Assembly: GCF_010093345.1 (NCBI RefSeq)
Contig: NZ_PDWT01000002.1
Span: 62,001 to 126,000, forward strand
Source: Pseudoxanthomonas yeongjuensis
GTDB taxonomy: Bacteria; Pseudomonadota; Gammaproteobacteria; Xanthomonadales; Xanthomonadaceae
Direction of reading: 5' to 3'
DNA length: 64,000 bases
A model generated the notes under the pieces. That model was not told the origin of the DNA and made no database searches. It saw nothing but the letters and a program-made list of their open reading frames with translations. The translations under genes were made by a program, and so were the position numbers. Below are positions 17,337 through 27,840 of this stretch, piece by piece (positions within the stretch are counted from its first letter, which is position 1; every line of letters starts with the position of its first letter).

Positions 17337-18170
17337 TCAACTGCCGGCCGGCACCAGCAACAACAATGCCGCACCCAGCACGAAGCGATACACGGCGAAC
17401 GCGGTGAAGCGGTGGCTCTGGATATAGGTCAACAACCATTTCACCGCGATGAAGGCGGTGATGGCCGAGGCGATGAAGGCGACCGAAAACGCCGCCCAGT
17501 CCTCGTTGGCCGCTTCGCCCGATTGCAGCACGTCGATCAGTTCGTAGCCGGTGGCCGCGAACATGGTGGGAATGCCGACCAGGAACGCGAATTCGGTGGC
17601 CGCCGCGCGGTTGGTGGTGCCGAACAGCAACGCCACGAAGATCGTCGCCGCCGAGCGCGAAGTGCCGGGGAACACGCCGGCCAGCACCTGGGCGACGCCG
17701 ACCAGGATCGCCACCGTCCAGGTGATGGTGCTGCGTTCGCCCAGTGCCAGCGCGCGCCGGCCGGCGAAATATTCCGCCGCGATCATCCACACGCCGCCCA
17801 GGACCAGCGCCCAGGCGACCGGCGCCACCTGTTCCGGCAATTCGAAACCGAGCTTCTTGACCGCGATGCCGAGCACCGCGGTGACGCCGAAGGCGACCAC
17901 CAGCTTGTAGGCGTAATCGCGCGGCTCCTGGCCATGCACCGATGTCTTCTGGTCCGGGCGCAGGAAGCACGTGGCCAGTTGCCACAACCGCTCCCGGTAG
18001 ATCAGCACCACCGCCAGGATCGCGCCGGCCTGGATGCCGATGTTGAACAGGTCGCTGCGATGGCCCAGCCAGCGTTCGGCGATCAGCAGATGGCCGGTGC
18101 TGGAGATCGGCAGGAATTCGGTGATGCCTTCGATGATGCCGAGGAGCAGGGCGTTGAGCAGGTCGGTCAT
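17337..18170 (-). CDS. uppP: Undecaprenyl-diphosphatase (UppP/BacA)
   Basis: The 277-residue polytopic membrane protein carries the two signature regions of UppP: GIIEGITEFLPISSTGHL near the N-terminus and VFPGTSRSAATI in the second half. The enzyme dephosphorylates undecaprenyl diphosphate at the inner membrane so that the lipid carrier can be reused for cell-wall synthesis; it also confers bacitracin tolerance. Length matches the family. It is followed on its 3' side by a REP-like element. Confidence 0.95.
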   Translation of the reverse strand: MTDLLNALLLGIIEGITEFLPISSTGHLLIAERWLGHRSDLFNIGIQAGAILAVVLIYRERLWQLATCFLRPDQKTSVHGQEPRDYAYKLVVAFGVTAVLGIAVKKLGFELPEQVAPVAWALVLGGVWMIAAEYFAGRRALALGERSTITWTVAILVGVAQVLAGVFPGTSRSAATIFVALLFGTTNRAAATEFAFLVGIPTMFAATGYELIDVLQSGEAANEDWAAFSVAFIASAITAFIAVKWLLTYIQSHRFTAFAVYRFVLGAALLLLVPAGS

Positions 18171-18228
18171 GGGGGTGAGTGCGGATTCTTGGATGAAGGT
18201 GGGGAAAGGCCGGGGCGGGCATTTTGCC

Positions 18229-18343
18229 CGTCATCCCGGCGAACGCTGGGATCCATCTTGACCCTGCCTTCGAGTCTCAGCTCGGCATCGAGCCAAAGCC
18301 AAGGGCAAAGTCAAAGTGGATCCCAGCGTTCGCTGGGATGACG
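18229..18343. repeat. Second class of inverted repeat (GTCATCCC...GGGATGAC)
   Basis: Arms 18229-18255 and 18317-18343 are nearly exact reverse complements (beginning CGTCATCCC and ending GGGATGACG), around a loop that also pairs partly. This differs from the GTAGGAGCG family. The element lies between the uppP start and the glnA control region. Confidence 0.85.
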
Positions 18344-18383
18344 AATCGAACGCCTTTGTACACAGAAGAATAGTGAATTAGTA

Positions 18384-18402
18384 ACGCACTAAGTCAGTGC
18401 GT
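18384..18402. promoter_or_regulatory. NtrC-type palindrome upstream of glnA
   Basis: ACGCACT and AGTGCGT are perfect 7-bp arms around AAGTC. The core is GCAC, seven bases, GTGC, the same spacing as known NtrC sites. It lies about 110 bp upstream of the sigma-54 promoter, a normal enhancer distance. Confidence 0.65.
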
Positions 18403-18493
18403 AAATAAAACAAAATCCCCGAATTGGTGCAATCGTGATAAAAATACAGTGCTGTATTCCTTCAGAATCAATCAGTTGCGCGAACTGAAACCT

Positions 18494-18509
18494 TGGCATG
18501 CAGCTTGCG
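18494..18509 (+). promoter_or_regulatory. Sigma-54 promoter of glnA
   Basis: TGGCATGCAGCTTGCG matches the -24/-12 consensus (TGGCAC, five bases, TTGC), with GG at 18495-18496 and GC at 18507-18508, ten bases apart. It is 41 bases before the glnA start codon. NtrC would activate it under nitrogen limitation. Confidence 0.8.
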
Positions 18510-18513
18510 ATAG

Positions 18514-20487
<1,974 letters not shown>

Positions 20488-20506
20488 CCCCACTCGGAGC
20501 CCCCAC

Positions 20507-21982
20507 ATGAAGACTCGTCTTTTCTCCGGGTGGAAAGCCCGGTTGCAAGTGATGTGCCTGGCAGCGCTCTGCTGCGTGGCGTTGGGAACGGGTTTCGGCG
20601 CGATGGCGCAGGAAACCTCGACACCTGCGGCAGAAATCGCGACGGCACCGGCCGATCCCGTTGCCATCGCTCCTGCCGAGGCAACACCTGCAGGTACGGA
20701 AGCAGCAGCCACCACGGCTGCCGAAACACCAGCCGCCACCGAACCCGAACCCATCGTCGAAAAAGGCGACGTGGCCTGGATGCTGACCTCCACGCTGCTG
20801 GTGCTGTTGATGACGGTCCCGGGCCTGGCCTTGTTCTACGGCGGCATGGTGCGTTCGAAGAACGTGCTCTCCGTGCTGATCCAGGTCATCACCGTGTTCT
20901 CGCTGATTTCCATCCTCTGGGTGATCTACGGCTACAGCCTGGCGTTCTCGGGCGAAGGCCCCTGGGTCGGCAACCTGGACAAGCTGTTGCTGAAAGGCGT
21001 GACCGTGGAATCGCTGGCGGCCACGTTCACCGCCGGGGTCAGCCTGCCGGAATACGTGTTCGTGGTATTCCAGCTGACCTTCGCCGGCATCACCGGCGCG
21101 CTGATCGTCGGCGCTTTCGCCGAACGCGCCAGGTTCGCCGGGGTGCTGCTGTTCTCGGTGATCTGGTTCACTTTCGGCTACCTGCCGTTGGCGCACATGG
21201 TGTGGGCAGCGGGTGGCTACCTGTTCGAGAAGGGCGCACTCGACTTCGCCGGCGGCACCGTGGTCCACATCAACGCCGGCGTCGCCGGCCTGGTGGGTTC
21301 CTACTTCGTCGGCAAGCGCGTCGGCTTCGGGCGCGAGGCGATCAAGCCGCACAACGTCACCCTGACCTTCGTCGGTGCGGCGCTGTTGTGGGTGGGCTGG
21401 TTCGGCTTCAATGCCGGCTCCAACCTGGAAGCCAATGCGGGCGCGGCGCTGGCGTTCCTCAACACCATGCTCGCTACCGCCGCGGCGATCCTGGCCTGGG
21501 CGCTCACCGAGAAGTTCACCAAGGGCAAGGTCTCGGCGCTGGGCGTCGCTTCCGGTGCGGTGGCGGGCCTGGTCGGGATCACTCCGGCCTGCGGCACCGT
21601 GGGTCCGTTCGGCGCGATCGCCATCGGCCTGGCGGTCGGGGTCATCTGCGTCTGGGGCGTCACCGGCCTGAAGCGGTTGCTGGGCGCGGACGACAGCCTG
21701 GACGTGTTCGGCGTGCACGGCATCGGCGGTATCGTCGGCGCCCTGCTCACCGGCGTGTTCAGTGCGGCCTCGCTGGGCGGCGCCAAGGGCGACGACTACA
21801 ACATCGCCCATCAGGTCGGCATCCAGGCATTGGGCGTCGGCGTGACCATCGTCTGGATCGGCGCGGTCTCGATCGTGGCCTTCCTGGTCGCAAGGCTGGT
21901 CTTCGGTCTGCGGGTCGCGGAAGAAGCCGAGCGCGAAGGTCTGGACATCACCTCGCACGGCGAATCGGCCTACGAGGCCTGA
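20507..21982 (+). CDS. amtB: Ammonium transporter AmtB
   Basis: The 491-residue protein has a signal peptide, a linker of about 50 residues rich in Ala, Pro, Glu and Thr (roughly residues 35-86), and then eleven predicted membrane helices. Family marks include LFYGGMVRSKN, the twin pore histidines in GTVVHINAG and FGVHGIGG, and GFNAGSNLEAN. It conducts ammonia across the inner membrane and is blocked by uridylyl-free PII, which fits its position right after glnB. The long low-complexity leader is larger than in E. coli AmtB. Confidence 0.95.
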   Translation: MKTRLFSGWKARLQVMCLAALCCVALGTGFGAMAQETSTPAAEIATAPADPVAIAPAEATPAGTEAAATTAAETPAATEPEPIVEKGDVAWMLTSTLLVLLMTVPGLALFYGGMVRSKNVLSVLIQVITVFSLISILWVIYGYSLAFSGEGPWVGNLDKLLLKGVTVESLAATFTAGVSLPEYVFVVFQLTFAGITGALIVGAFAERARFAGVLLFSVIWFTFGYLPLAHMVWAAGGYLFEKGALDFAGGTVVHINAGVAGLVGSYFVGKRVGFGREAIKPHNVTLTFVGAALLWVGWFGFNAGSNLEANAGAALAFLNTMLATAAAILAWALTEKFTKGKVSALGVASGAVAGLVGITPACGTVGPFGAIAIGLAVGVICVWGVTGLKRLLGADDSLDVFGVHGIGGIVGALLTGVFSAASLGGAKGDDYNIAHQVGIQALGVGVTIVWIGAVSIVAFLVARLVFGLRVAEEAEREGLDITSHGESAYEA

Positions 21983-22001
21983 TGGCATGGCCGGGGCGGC
22001 C

Positions 22002-22020
22002 TTGCACTAAACTGGTGCAA
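22002..22020. promoter_or_regulatory. NtrC-type palindrome overlapping the ntrB start codon
   Basis: TGCACTAAACTGGTGCA (22003-22019) is a palindrome with GCAC, seven bases, GTGC, the NtrC spacing. The first A of the ntrB ATG is base 22020, so a bound protein would sit directly over the translation start region and block transcription here. Confidence 0.75.
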
Positions 22021-23102
22021 TGTCGCCCCAGGCCCTCAACGAACCCACCACCGACGTGCTCAGCACGGCGGTGGCGTGGACGGATGCCGACGGCAACCTG
22101 CTCGGCGTCAACCCCGCCTTCGCCCGCTGGCTGGGAGTCAGCGCACGACGCCTGCTGGGGCAGCCGTTGGCGGCATTGGAAATGGACGGCGATGCCATGA
22201 CGCGACTGTTCCAGAAAAAGCCGGCGCACGACCGCGATCGCGACGTGCTGCGCCTGCAGCGCATGGTCCTGGGCCTGCCCGGCGAATCGCAGCGTTTCGC
22301 CGAGGGCTGGCTGTCGCCGCTGGATGACGGTGGCTGGCTGCTGGAGGCGCACCCGGTCGACGAATTCCCGGCGCTGGATCCGGCCCAGGTATTGCCCAGC
22401 GCACTGGGCGCGGCGCTGAAAGGCCTGGCCCACGAACTGCGCAATCCACTGGCCGGGCTCAAGGGCGCGGCGCAACTGTTGGCGCGGCGCGCCTTGCACC
22501 GCGACGACAACGAGGACGAACGCGAACTGATCGGCTTGATCGAATCGGAGATCGAGCGCCTCAACGGCCTGCTCGACCAACTGCTCTCGCCTGCGCCGCA
22601 GCGACCGCATACCGCGCTCAACATCCACGTCGTGCTGGAACGCGTGTTGCGCCTGGCCGAAACCGAAGGCGGCTGGTCGGTGCGGGTGCAGCGCGACTAC
22701 GATCCCAGCATTCCCGAATTCCCCGGCGACGCCGATCGCATGACCCAGGCGGTGTGGAACCTGGTCCGCAATGCGATCCAGGCCGGCGCCGCCAGCATCA
22801 CCCTGCGTACCCGCGTCGAGCACAGCGTGCGCGTCCACGACCATCTGCATGCGATGGCCTTGCGCGTGGAGATCGTCGACGACGGCCGCGGCGTGCCCGA
22901 GGAGCTGGCCGAACACCTGTTCCTGCCGCTGGTCAGCGGCCGCGCCGAAGGCAGCGGGCTGGGCCTGGCCCTGGCGCAGCAGGTGGTTCGCGAACACCGC
23001 GGTTCGCTGACTTACCGTTCACGCCCGGGGCATACCGTGTTCACCCTGCTGTTGCCGCAACCGGAAGAGCAGCGTCTGGAGGAGCCGCGCCATGTCAATT
23101 GA
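22020..23102 (+). CDS. ntrB: Nitrogen regulation sensor kinase NtrB
   Basis: The 360-residue cytoplasmic kinase has an N-terminal PAS domain (VAWTDADGNLLGVNPAFARWLG), a dimerisation/phosphoacceptor box GLAHELRNPLAGLKGA with His138, an N box WNLVRNAIQAG, and G boxes VDDGRGVP and GSGLGLALAQQ. This is the NtrB (GlnL) arrangement: PII-controlled phosphorylation of NtrC. It lies 37 bases after amtB and overlaps ntrC by 11 bases, so the pair is coupled. Confidence 0.93.
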   Translation: MSPQALNEPTTDVLSTAVAWTDADGNLLGVNPAFARWLGVSARRLLGQPLAALEMDGDAMTRLFQKKPAHDRDRDVLRLQRMVLGLPGESQRFAEGWLSPLDDGGWLLEAHPVDEFPALDPAQVLPSALGAALKGLAHELRNPLAGLKGAAQLLARRALHRDDNEDERELIGLIESEIERLNGLLDQLLSPAPQRPHTALNIHVVLERVLRLAETEGGWSVRVQRDYDPSIPEFPGDADRMTQAVWNLVRNAIQAGAASITLRTRVEHSVRVHDHLHAMALRVEIVDDGRGVPEELAEHLFLPLVSGRAEGSGLGLALAQQVVREHRGSLTYRSRPGHTVFTLLLPQPEEQRLEEPRHVN

Positions 23103-24543
23103 CCCAGCCTCCTTCGCCCCCGCGGCGCCGAACACGCAACGCATCTGGGTGGTGGACGACGACCGCTCGGTGCGTTTCGTGCTGGCCACCGCATTGCGCG
23201 ATGCCGGTTATGCGGTCGATGGCTTCGACAGCGCGGCTTCGGCCCTGGACGCACTCGATACGCGCGATGCGCCCGATCTGCTGTTCACCGACGTGCGCAT
23301 GCCGGGCGATGATGGGCTGGTGTTGCTGGACAAGCTGAAGCTGGCGCATCCGCAGTTGCCGGTGATAGTGATGTCGGCCTACACCGATGTGGCCAGCACC
23401 GCAGGAGCGTTCCGCGGCGGCGCGCACGAATTCCTGTCCAAACCCTTCGATCTGGACGATGCCGTTGCCCTGGCCGCGCGCACGCTGCCCGATGCCGGCG
23501 CCAATCTCGTGCAGGAACAATCCTCCGGACTGCCGGAATCCAGCGCGGGAAGCGCCGGACTGATCGGCGACACCCCGGCGATGCGCGCGTTGTTCCGCGC
23601 CATCGGCCGCCTCGCCCAGGCGCCGCTGTCGGTATTGATCACCGGCGAAACCGGCACCGGCAAGGAGCTGGTCGCGCATGCGCTGCATCGGGAATCGCCG
23701 CGCGCGCGCAAGCCGTTCATCGCCCTCAACACCGCCGCGATCCCGTCCGAACTATTGGAAAGCGAACTGTTCGGACATGAAGCAGGCGCCTTCACCGGCG
23801 CCCAGCGCCGCCATGTCGGACGTTTCGAGCAGGCAGATGGCGGCACCCTGTTCCTCGATGAAATCGGCGACATGCCGCTGCCGTTGCAGACGCGGTTGCT
23901 GCGGGTGCTGGCCGAAGGCGAATTCTTCCGGGTCGGCGGCCGCGAACTGATCCGGGTGGACGTGCGCGTGATCGCCGCCACCCACCAGGACCTGGAAGCA
24001 TTGGTCGCCGAAGGCCGCTTCCGCGCCGACCTGCTGCATCGCCTCGATGTGGTCCGCCTGCAGTTGCCGCCCTTGCGCGAACGCCGTGGCGATGTCGCCC
24101 GATTGGCGGAAAATTTCCTCGCCATCGCTTCGCGCAAGCTCGACGCGACGGCCAAGCGTTTCGCCGCGCCCGCACTGGAAGCATTGCGCCTGCACGACTG
24201 GCCCGGCAACGTGCGCGAACTGGAAAACGTGTGCTGGCGCCTGGCGGCGATGGCGCCGGGCGAAACCATCACCGTTTTCGACCTGCAGGGCGCGCTGTCG
24301 ACCATGGCGACGCCGGCTGCGCGCGGCATGGAATGGGACCAGGCCCTGGCCGCGTGGGCGAAAGCCCGGCTGGAAGAAGGCGCCGAAGGCCTGCACGCCG
24401 AGGCGCGCGAACGCCTCGATCGCGCCTTGCTGGAAGTCGCATTGCAGTTCACCCAAGGCAGACGCGCGGAAGCGGCGAGCAGGCTCGGTGTCGGTCGCAA
24501 TACGGTGACGCGCAAGCTGGGGCCGGGCCGCAAGCGCAGCTAG
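23092..24543 (+). CDS. ntrC: Nitrogen regulator NtrC, sigma-54 activator
   Basis: The 483-residue protein has a receiver domain (WVVDDDRSVRFVL, phosphoacceptor Asp67 in LFTDVRMPG, Lys in LSKPFD). The AAA+ domain has Walker A GETGTGKE at about 185-192, the sigma-54 contact loop GAFTGA at about 232-237, and LFLDEIGDM. A Fis-type helix-turn-helix ends the protein (RAEAASRLGVGRNTVTRKL). Phosphorylated NtrC drives sigma-54 promoters such as the one before glnA. It is translated from a start inside ntrB. Confidence 0.95.
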   Translation: MSIDPASFAPAAPNTQRIWVVDDDRSVRFVLATALRDAGYAVDGFDSAASALDALDTRDAPDLLFTDVRMPGDDGLVLLDKLKLAHPQLPVIVMSAYTDVASTAGAFRGGAHEFLSKPFDLDDAVALAARTLPDAGANLVQEQSSGLPESSAGSAGLIGDTPAMRALFRAIGRLAQAPLSVLITGETGTGKELVAHALHRESPRARKPFIALNTAAIPSELLESELFGHEAGAFTGAQRRHVGRFEQADGGTLFLDEIGDMPLPLQTRLLRVLAEGEFFRVGGRELIRVDVRVIAATHQDLEALVAEGRFRADLLHRLDVVRLQLPPLRERRGDVARLAENFLAIASRKLDATAKRFAAPALEALRLHDWPGNVRELENVCWRLAAMAPGETITVFDLQGALSTMATPAARGMEWDQALAAWAKARLEEGAEGLHAEARERLDRALLEVALQFTQGRRAEAASRLGVGRNTVTRKLGPGRKRS

Positions 24544-24559
24544 TGGAAGCGGCTTCAAT

Positions 24560-24675
24560 GTGGGAGCGGCGTAAGCCGCGAGCTCCTGAGTTTGCTCTGT
24601 GGCCAGACTTCTTTATGCCGAGCGGCAGGAGCAAAGCAAAGAAAGTCAAAAGCTCGCGGCTGAAGCCGCTCCCAC
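24560..24675. repeat. REP-like palindrome, GTGGGAGCGGCG type
   Basis: Arms 24560-24584 and 24651-24675 are reverse complements with two mismatches around a 66-base loop. The head is GTGGGAGCGGCG instead of GTAGGAGCGACG. It follows the ntrC stop. Confidence 0.85.
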
Positions 24676-24764
24676 AGGAAAGCCGCCCCACGTGCCGGTC
24701 CGTTTCATCGCATCTGAACCGGAATGCAGGTACGGTTCACCTGAATCATCATTGGAGCAAGCCC

Positions 24765-25319
24765 ATGCGCATCGCCTTGATGGCCATCGCCACCACTATT
24801 TTCCTCAGTGCCTGCGGCACCACGCCCGAGCCCAAGAGCGCCGCCGCTCCCGCACAAAGCACCGCCAGGCAAGCCGTCGTCAACCTGGCGTCCGCTTCCG
24901 GCAGCCTGGTCAGCGGCAAGGTCACGGTGATGCCGATGGCCGATGGCGTGCATCTCACCGGCACCGTCGGCGGCCTGCCGGCCAACAGCACGCACGGCTT
25001 CCACATCCACGAGAAGGGCGATTGCAGCGCAGCCGATGCCAGCAGCGCGGGCCCGCACTTCAATCCGGCCGCCGCCCCGCATGGCAAGGCCGAATCGGGC
25101 GCCCATCATGCCGGCGACATGGACAACGTGGTCGCCAATGCCGAAGGCGTGGTCAACCTCGACGTCCACGTCAGTGGTGTGACCTTGGGCGGCGGCGCGG
25201 CCAACGACATCGCCGGCCGCGCCCTGGTCGTGCATGCGGCGCCGGACGATTACACCAGCCAGCCCGCGGGCAACGCCGGCGCACGCATAGCCTGCGGCGT
25301 GATCACCGTCACCCAATAG
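24765..25319 (+). CDS. sodC: Copper-zinc superoxide dismutase, lipoprotein form
   Basis: The 184-residue precursor has a lipobox (ATTIFLSACGTT). The SodC core follows: GFHIHEKGDC with two copper ligands and the disulfide Cys, HFNPAAAPHG and HHAGDM with zinc/copper ligands, and the closing ARIACGVI with the second Cys. It dismutates superoxide in the periplasm. Lipid anchoring is seen in several bacterial SodC proteins. I took the ATG at 24765, which gives a complete lipoprotein signal. Confidence 0.93.
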   Translation: MRIALMAIATTIFLSACGTTPEPKSAAAPAQSTARQAVVNLASASGSLVSGKVTVMPMADGVHLTGTVGGLPANSTHGFHIHEKGDCSAADASSAGPHFNPAAAPHGKAESGAHHAGDMDNVVANAEGVVNLDVHVSGVTLGGGAANDIAGRALVVHAAPDDYTSQPAGNAGARIACGVITVTQ

Positions 25320-25327
25320 CAATCCTG

Positions 25328-25411
25328 CAGGAGCGCGTAGGAGCGAGTAGGAGCGACGTAAGTCGCGAAAGCCTTCATGTTGGGCTTTCATTCGCGACTT
25401 GCGTCGCTCCT
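25328..25411. repeat. REP-like palindrome with reiterated head
   Basis: The left side has three successive GGAGCG heads (caggagcg, gtaggagcg, gtaggagcg) before the full arm starting at 25347. The right arm ends at 25411 in GTCGCTCCTGC. It lies between convergent sodC and the next gene. Confidence 0.85.
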
Positions 25412-25431
25412 GCTCGCATCCAGTCGCGGCT

Positions 25432-26364
25432 TCAGCCTTCCAGCGACTCGCGCGCGTCGGCGGTGGCCGGGCAGTGGGCGAAGGTCACCGCGATGCCATG
25501 CGCCTCCAGCACCGCGGCGAACTGGCGTTGCCGTGCCTGGAAGTATTCGTAGGCGCGTTCGAGTTCCTGCACGTCGCTGGTCGCCGCCGGGTTGGTAGCC
25601 GCCTGTCCATTGCGTTGCTGCCAGGCGCCCGGATCCAGCAGCGCGATCTGTACTTCGCCGCTCGCGTAACGCAGCAGCGGCTCGGGCGGGGCGTCCAGCC
25701 ATTCCTCTTCGTCCGGCGCCAGCAGCGCGGTCTCGATCACCGGCCATAGCGGTTGCAGACCCTGGTGCTGGTACTGCATGGCCATGATCGCGGTCAGGTC
25801 GTGCACGGTCAGGTAGCGTGCGTGTTCGATCCGCGCGCCGAAGCTTTCCTGCGCCAGCAAGGCGGTGTCGGCAGCGGCCATGCCGCGGTCCAGCAGCACT
25901 TCTTCGAAGTTTTCCTGCAGCGCCCGCACCGTTTCCGCTGGTCCGCTGAGCAGGAACGGCAGTACCCGCATCTGTCCGCCATGCAATCCGGGATCGGCGG
26001 CCAGGGGCAATGGCACCACGCCTTCGCGGTCCGCACCGAATGCGATCACCCTTGGTCCCTGTTCACGGCCCGGCGCGCGTTGGCGCAATTCGTCCAGCCG
26101 CCGGTGCAATGGCCAACCCGGGCGCAGGACCTCGGCGGGGTCGAAATGGGCGGCGGCGAAGACCAGGTCCAGCGCGCTGGCGCCGGGCACCAGCTTGTCC
26201 AGGTCGCGGGCCAGCAGTTCCACCAGTCGGCCCGCCTGTTCCTGGGGCAGCGCGGCGCAGGTGGGCACGCTGCCGCCGGACAGCTCCAGCGCGAACACTC
26301 CCATCACATGCATGCTCATCACATGCGCATCCGTCACATGAACACCGGATTCTGATTGGCTCAT
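25432..26364 (-). CDS. Protein of unknown function
   Basis: The 310-residue protein has no signal peptide or membrane segment and no motif I can name. It has mixed alpha/beta character, with GPRVIAFGADREGVVPLPLA, RVLPFLLSGP and an acidic C-terminal half. The first 20 residues are His/Met/Val-rich because the DNA there contains three TCACATG copies; the true start may be the internal Met that begins MSMHVMGVFALEL. It is divergent from the thiolase gene. Confidence 0.5.
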   Translation of the reverse strand: MSQSESGVHVTDAHVMSMHVMGVFALELSGGSVPTCAALPQEQAGRLVELLARDLDKLVPGASALDLVFAAAHFDPAEVLRPGWPLHRRLDELRQRAPGREQGPRVIAFGADREGVVPLPLAADPGLHGGQMRVLPFLLSGPAETVRALQENFEEVLLDRGMAAADTALLAQESFGARIEHARYLTVHDLTAIMAMQYQHQGLQPLWPVIETALLAPDEEEWLDAPPEPLLRYASGEVQIALLDPGAWQQRNGQAATNPAATSDVQELERAYEYFQARQRQFAAVLEAHGIAVTFAHCPATADARESLEG

Positions 26365-26472
26365 GGTCTTCCGTTTCTAGGTTGGCCCGGTGCCGGGTCG
26401 GCATTACACTTCAGTATTATGCCCGCCGTACGTTGCGGGCCGAGCATCCCGCCTTCACTCGCGAGGTTCCCC

Positions 26473-27753
26473 ATGTCAGCACCCCGTCCCGTCGCCATCC
26501 TCGGTGGCGTCCGCATTCCTTTCTGTCGCCAGAACACGGCCTATGCGGATGTCGGCAACCTGGGCATGTCGGTGCGGACTCTCGGCGCGCTGGTGGAACG
26601 CTTCGGACTGCATGGCCAGCAACTGGGCGAAGTGGCGATGGGCGCGGTGATCAAGCATTCCAGCGACTGGAACCTGGGCCGCGAAGCCGCGCTCTCGTCC
26701 GGCCTGTCGCCGCTGACCCCGGGCATCACCCTGCAGCGCGCCTGCGGCACCAGCCTGGATTCGATCATCCACATCGGCAACAAGATCGCGCTGGGCCAGA
26801 TCGACTCCGGCATCGGCGGCGGTTCCGACACCACGTCCGAAGTGCCGATCGTGTACGGCAGGAAATTGCGCGCGCGCCTGCTCGCGGCCAACCGCGCCAA
26901 GAGCACAGGCGACAAGTTGAAGACGCTGGTCAAGGGTTTCAAGTTCAGCGAATTGAAGCCCGAGTTTCCCGGCGTGGCCGAGCCGCGCACCGGCAAGAGC
27001 ATGGGCGACCACTGCGAGGACATGGCCAAGGAGTGGAGCATCTCGCGCGATTCGCAGGACGAACTCGCGGTCGCCTCGCACCACAAGCTGGCCGCGGCCT
27101 ACGAGCGCGGCTTCTTCGACGGCCTGATCGCTCCGTTCCGCGGGGTCGAGCGCGACAACATCCTGCGCCCGGACACTTCGCTGGAAAAACTGGCGACGCT
27201 GAAGCCGGCGTTCGACAAGACTTCCGGCCGCGGCACCCTGACCGCGGCCAATTCCACTCCGCTGACCGATGGCGCCGCCGCGGTGCTGCTGGCCAGCGAC
27301 GAGTGGGCGCAGGCGCATGGCCACGAACCGCTGGCCTACCTGCGCGATGCGCAATCGGCGGCGGTGGACTTCGTGCATGGCGAAGGCCTGCTGATGGCGC
27401 CGACCATCGCCGTGCCGCAAATGCTCAAGCGCCATGGTTTGAGTCTGCAGGATTTCGACCTCTACGAGATCCATGAAGCCTTCGCCGCGCAGGTGCTGTG
27501 CACGCTGCGCGCGTGGGAGAGCGAGGACTACTGCAGGAATCGCCTCGGCCTGGACGCGCCGCTGGGCAAGATCGATCCGGCGAAGATGAATCCGAACGGT
27601 TCTTCGCTGGCCACCGGCCATCCGTTCGCCGCCACCGGCGCACGCATCGTCGCCACCGTGGCCAAGGAACTGAAGCAGCGCGGCGGCGGCCGCGCACTGG
27701 TGTCCATCTGCACCGCCGGCGGCATGGGCGTGGTGGCGATCATCGAACGCTGA
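26473..27753 (+). CDS. Acetyl-CoA C-acyltransferase (FadI-like thiolase)
   Basis: The 426-residue protein has the thiolase pattern: nucleophilic Cys in LQRACGTSLDS, HEAFAAQ, NPNGSSLATGHPFAATGAR and CTAGGMG with the second catalytic Cys. Its length and the opening PRPVAILGGVRIPF match the FadI/trifunctional beta-subunit branch, which cleaves 3-ketoacyl-CoA in fatty-acid breakdown. No fadJ partner is adjacent, so it stands alone here. Confidence 0.88.
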   Translation: MSAPRPVAILGGVRIPFCRQNTAYADVGNLGMSVRTLGALVERFGLHGQQLGEVAMGAVIKHSSDWNLGREAALSSGLSPLTPGITLQRACGTSLDSIIHIGNKIALGQIDSGIGGGSDTTSEVPIVYGRKLRARLLAANRAKSTGDKLKTLVKGFKFSELKPEFPGVAEPRTGKSMGDHCEDMAKEWSISRDSQDELAVASHHKLAAAYERGFFDGLIAPFRGVERDNILRPDTSLEKLATLKPAFDKTSGRGTLTAANSTPLTDGAAAVLLASDEWAQAHGHEPLAYLRDAQSAAVDFVHGEGLLMAPTIAVPQMLKRHGLSLQDFDLYEIHEAFAAQVLCTLRAWESEDYCRNRLGLDAPLGKIDPAKMNPNGSSLATGHPFAATGARIVATVAKELKQRGGGRALVSICTAGGMGVVAIIER

Positions 27754-27840
27754 GGAATAATTCCACGGGCCCTCCCGCGAATGTGGTGACTACGAAGCGC
27801 TTGCGCAGGAAGCGGTTTTAAGCAACGGTCGCACGTCGAT

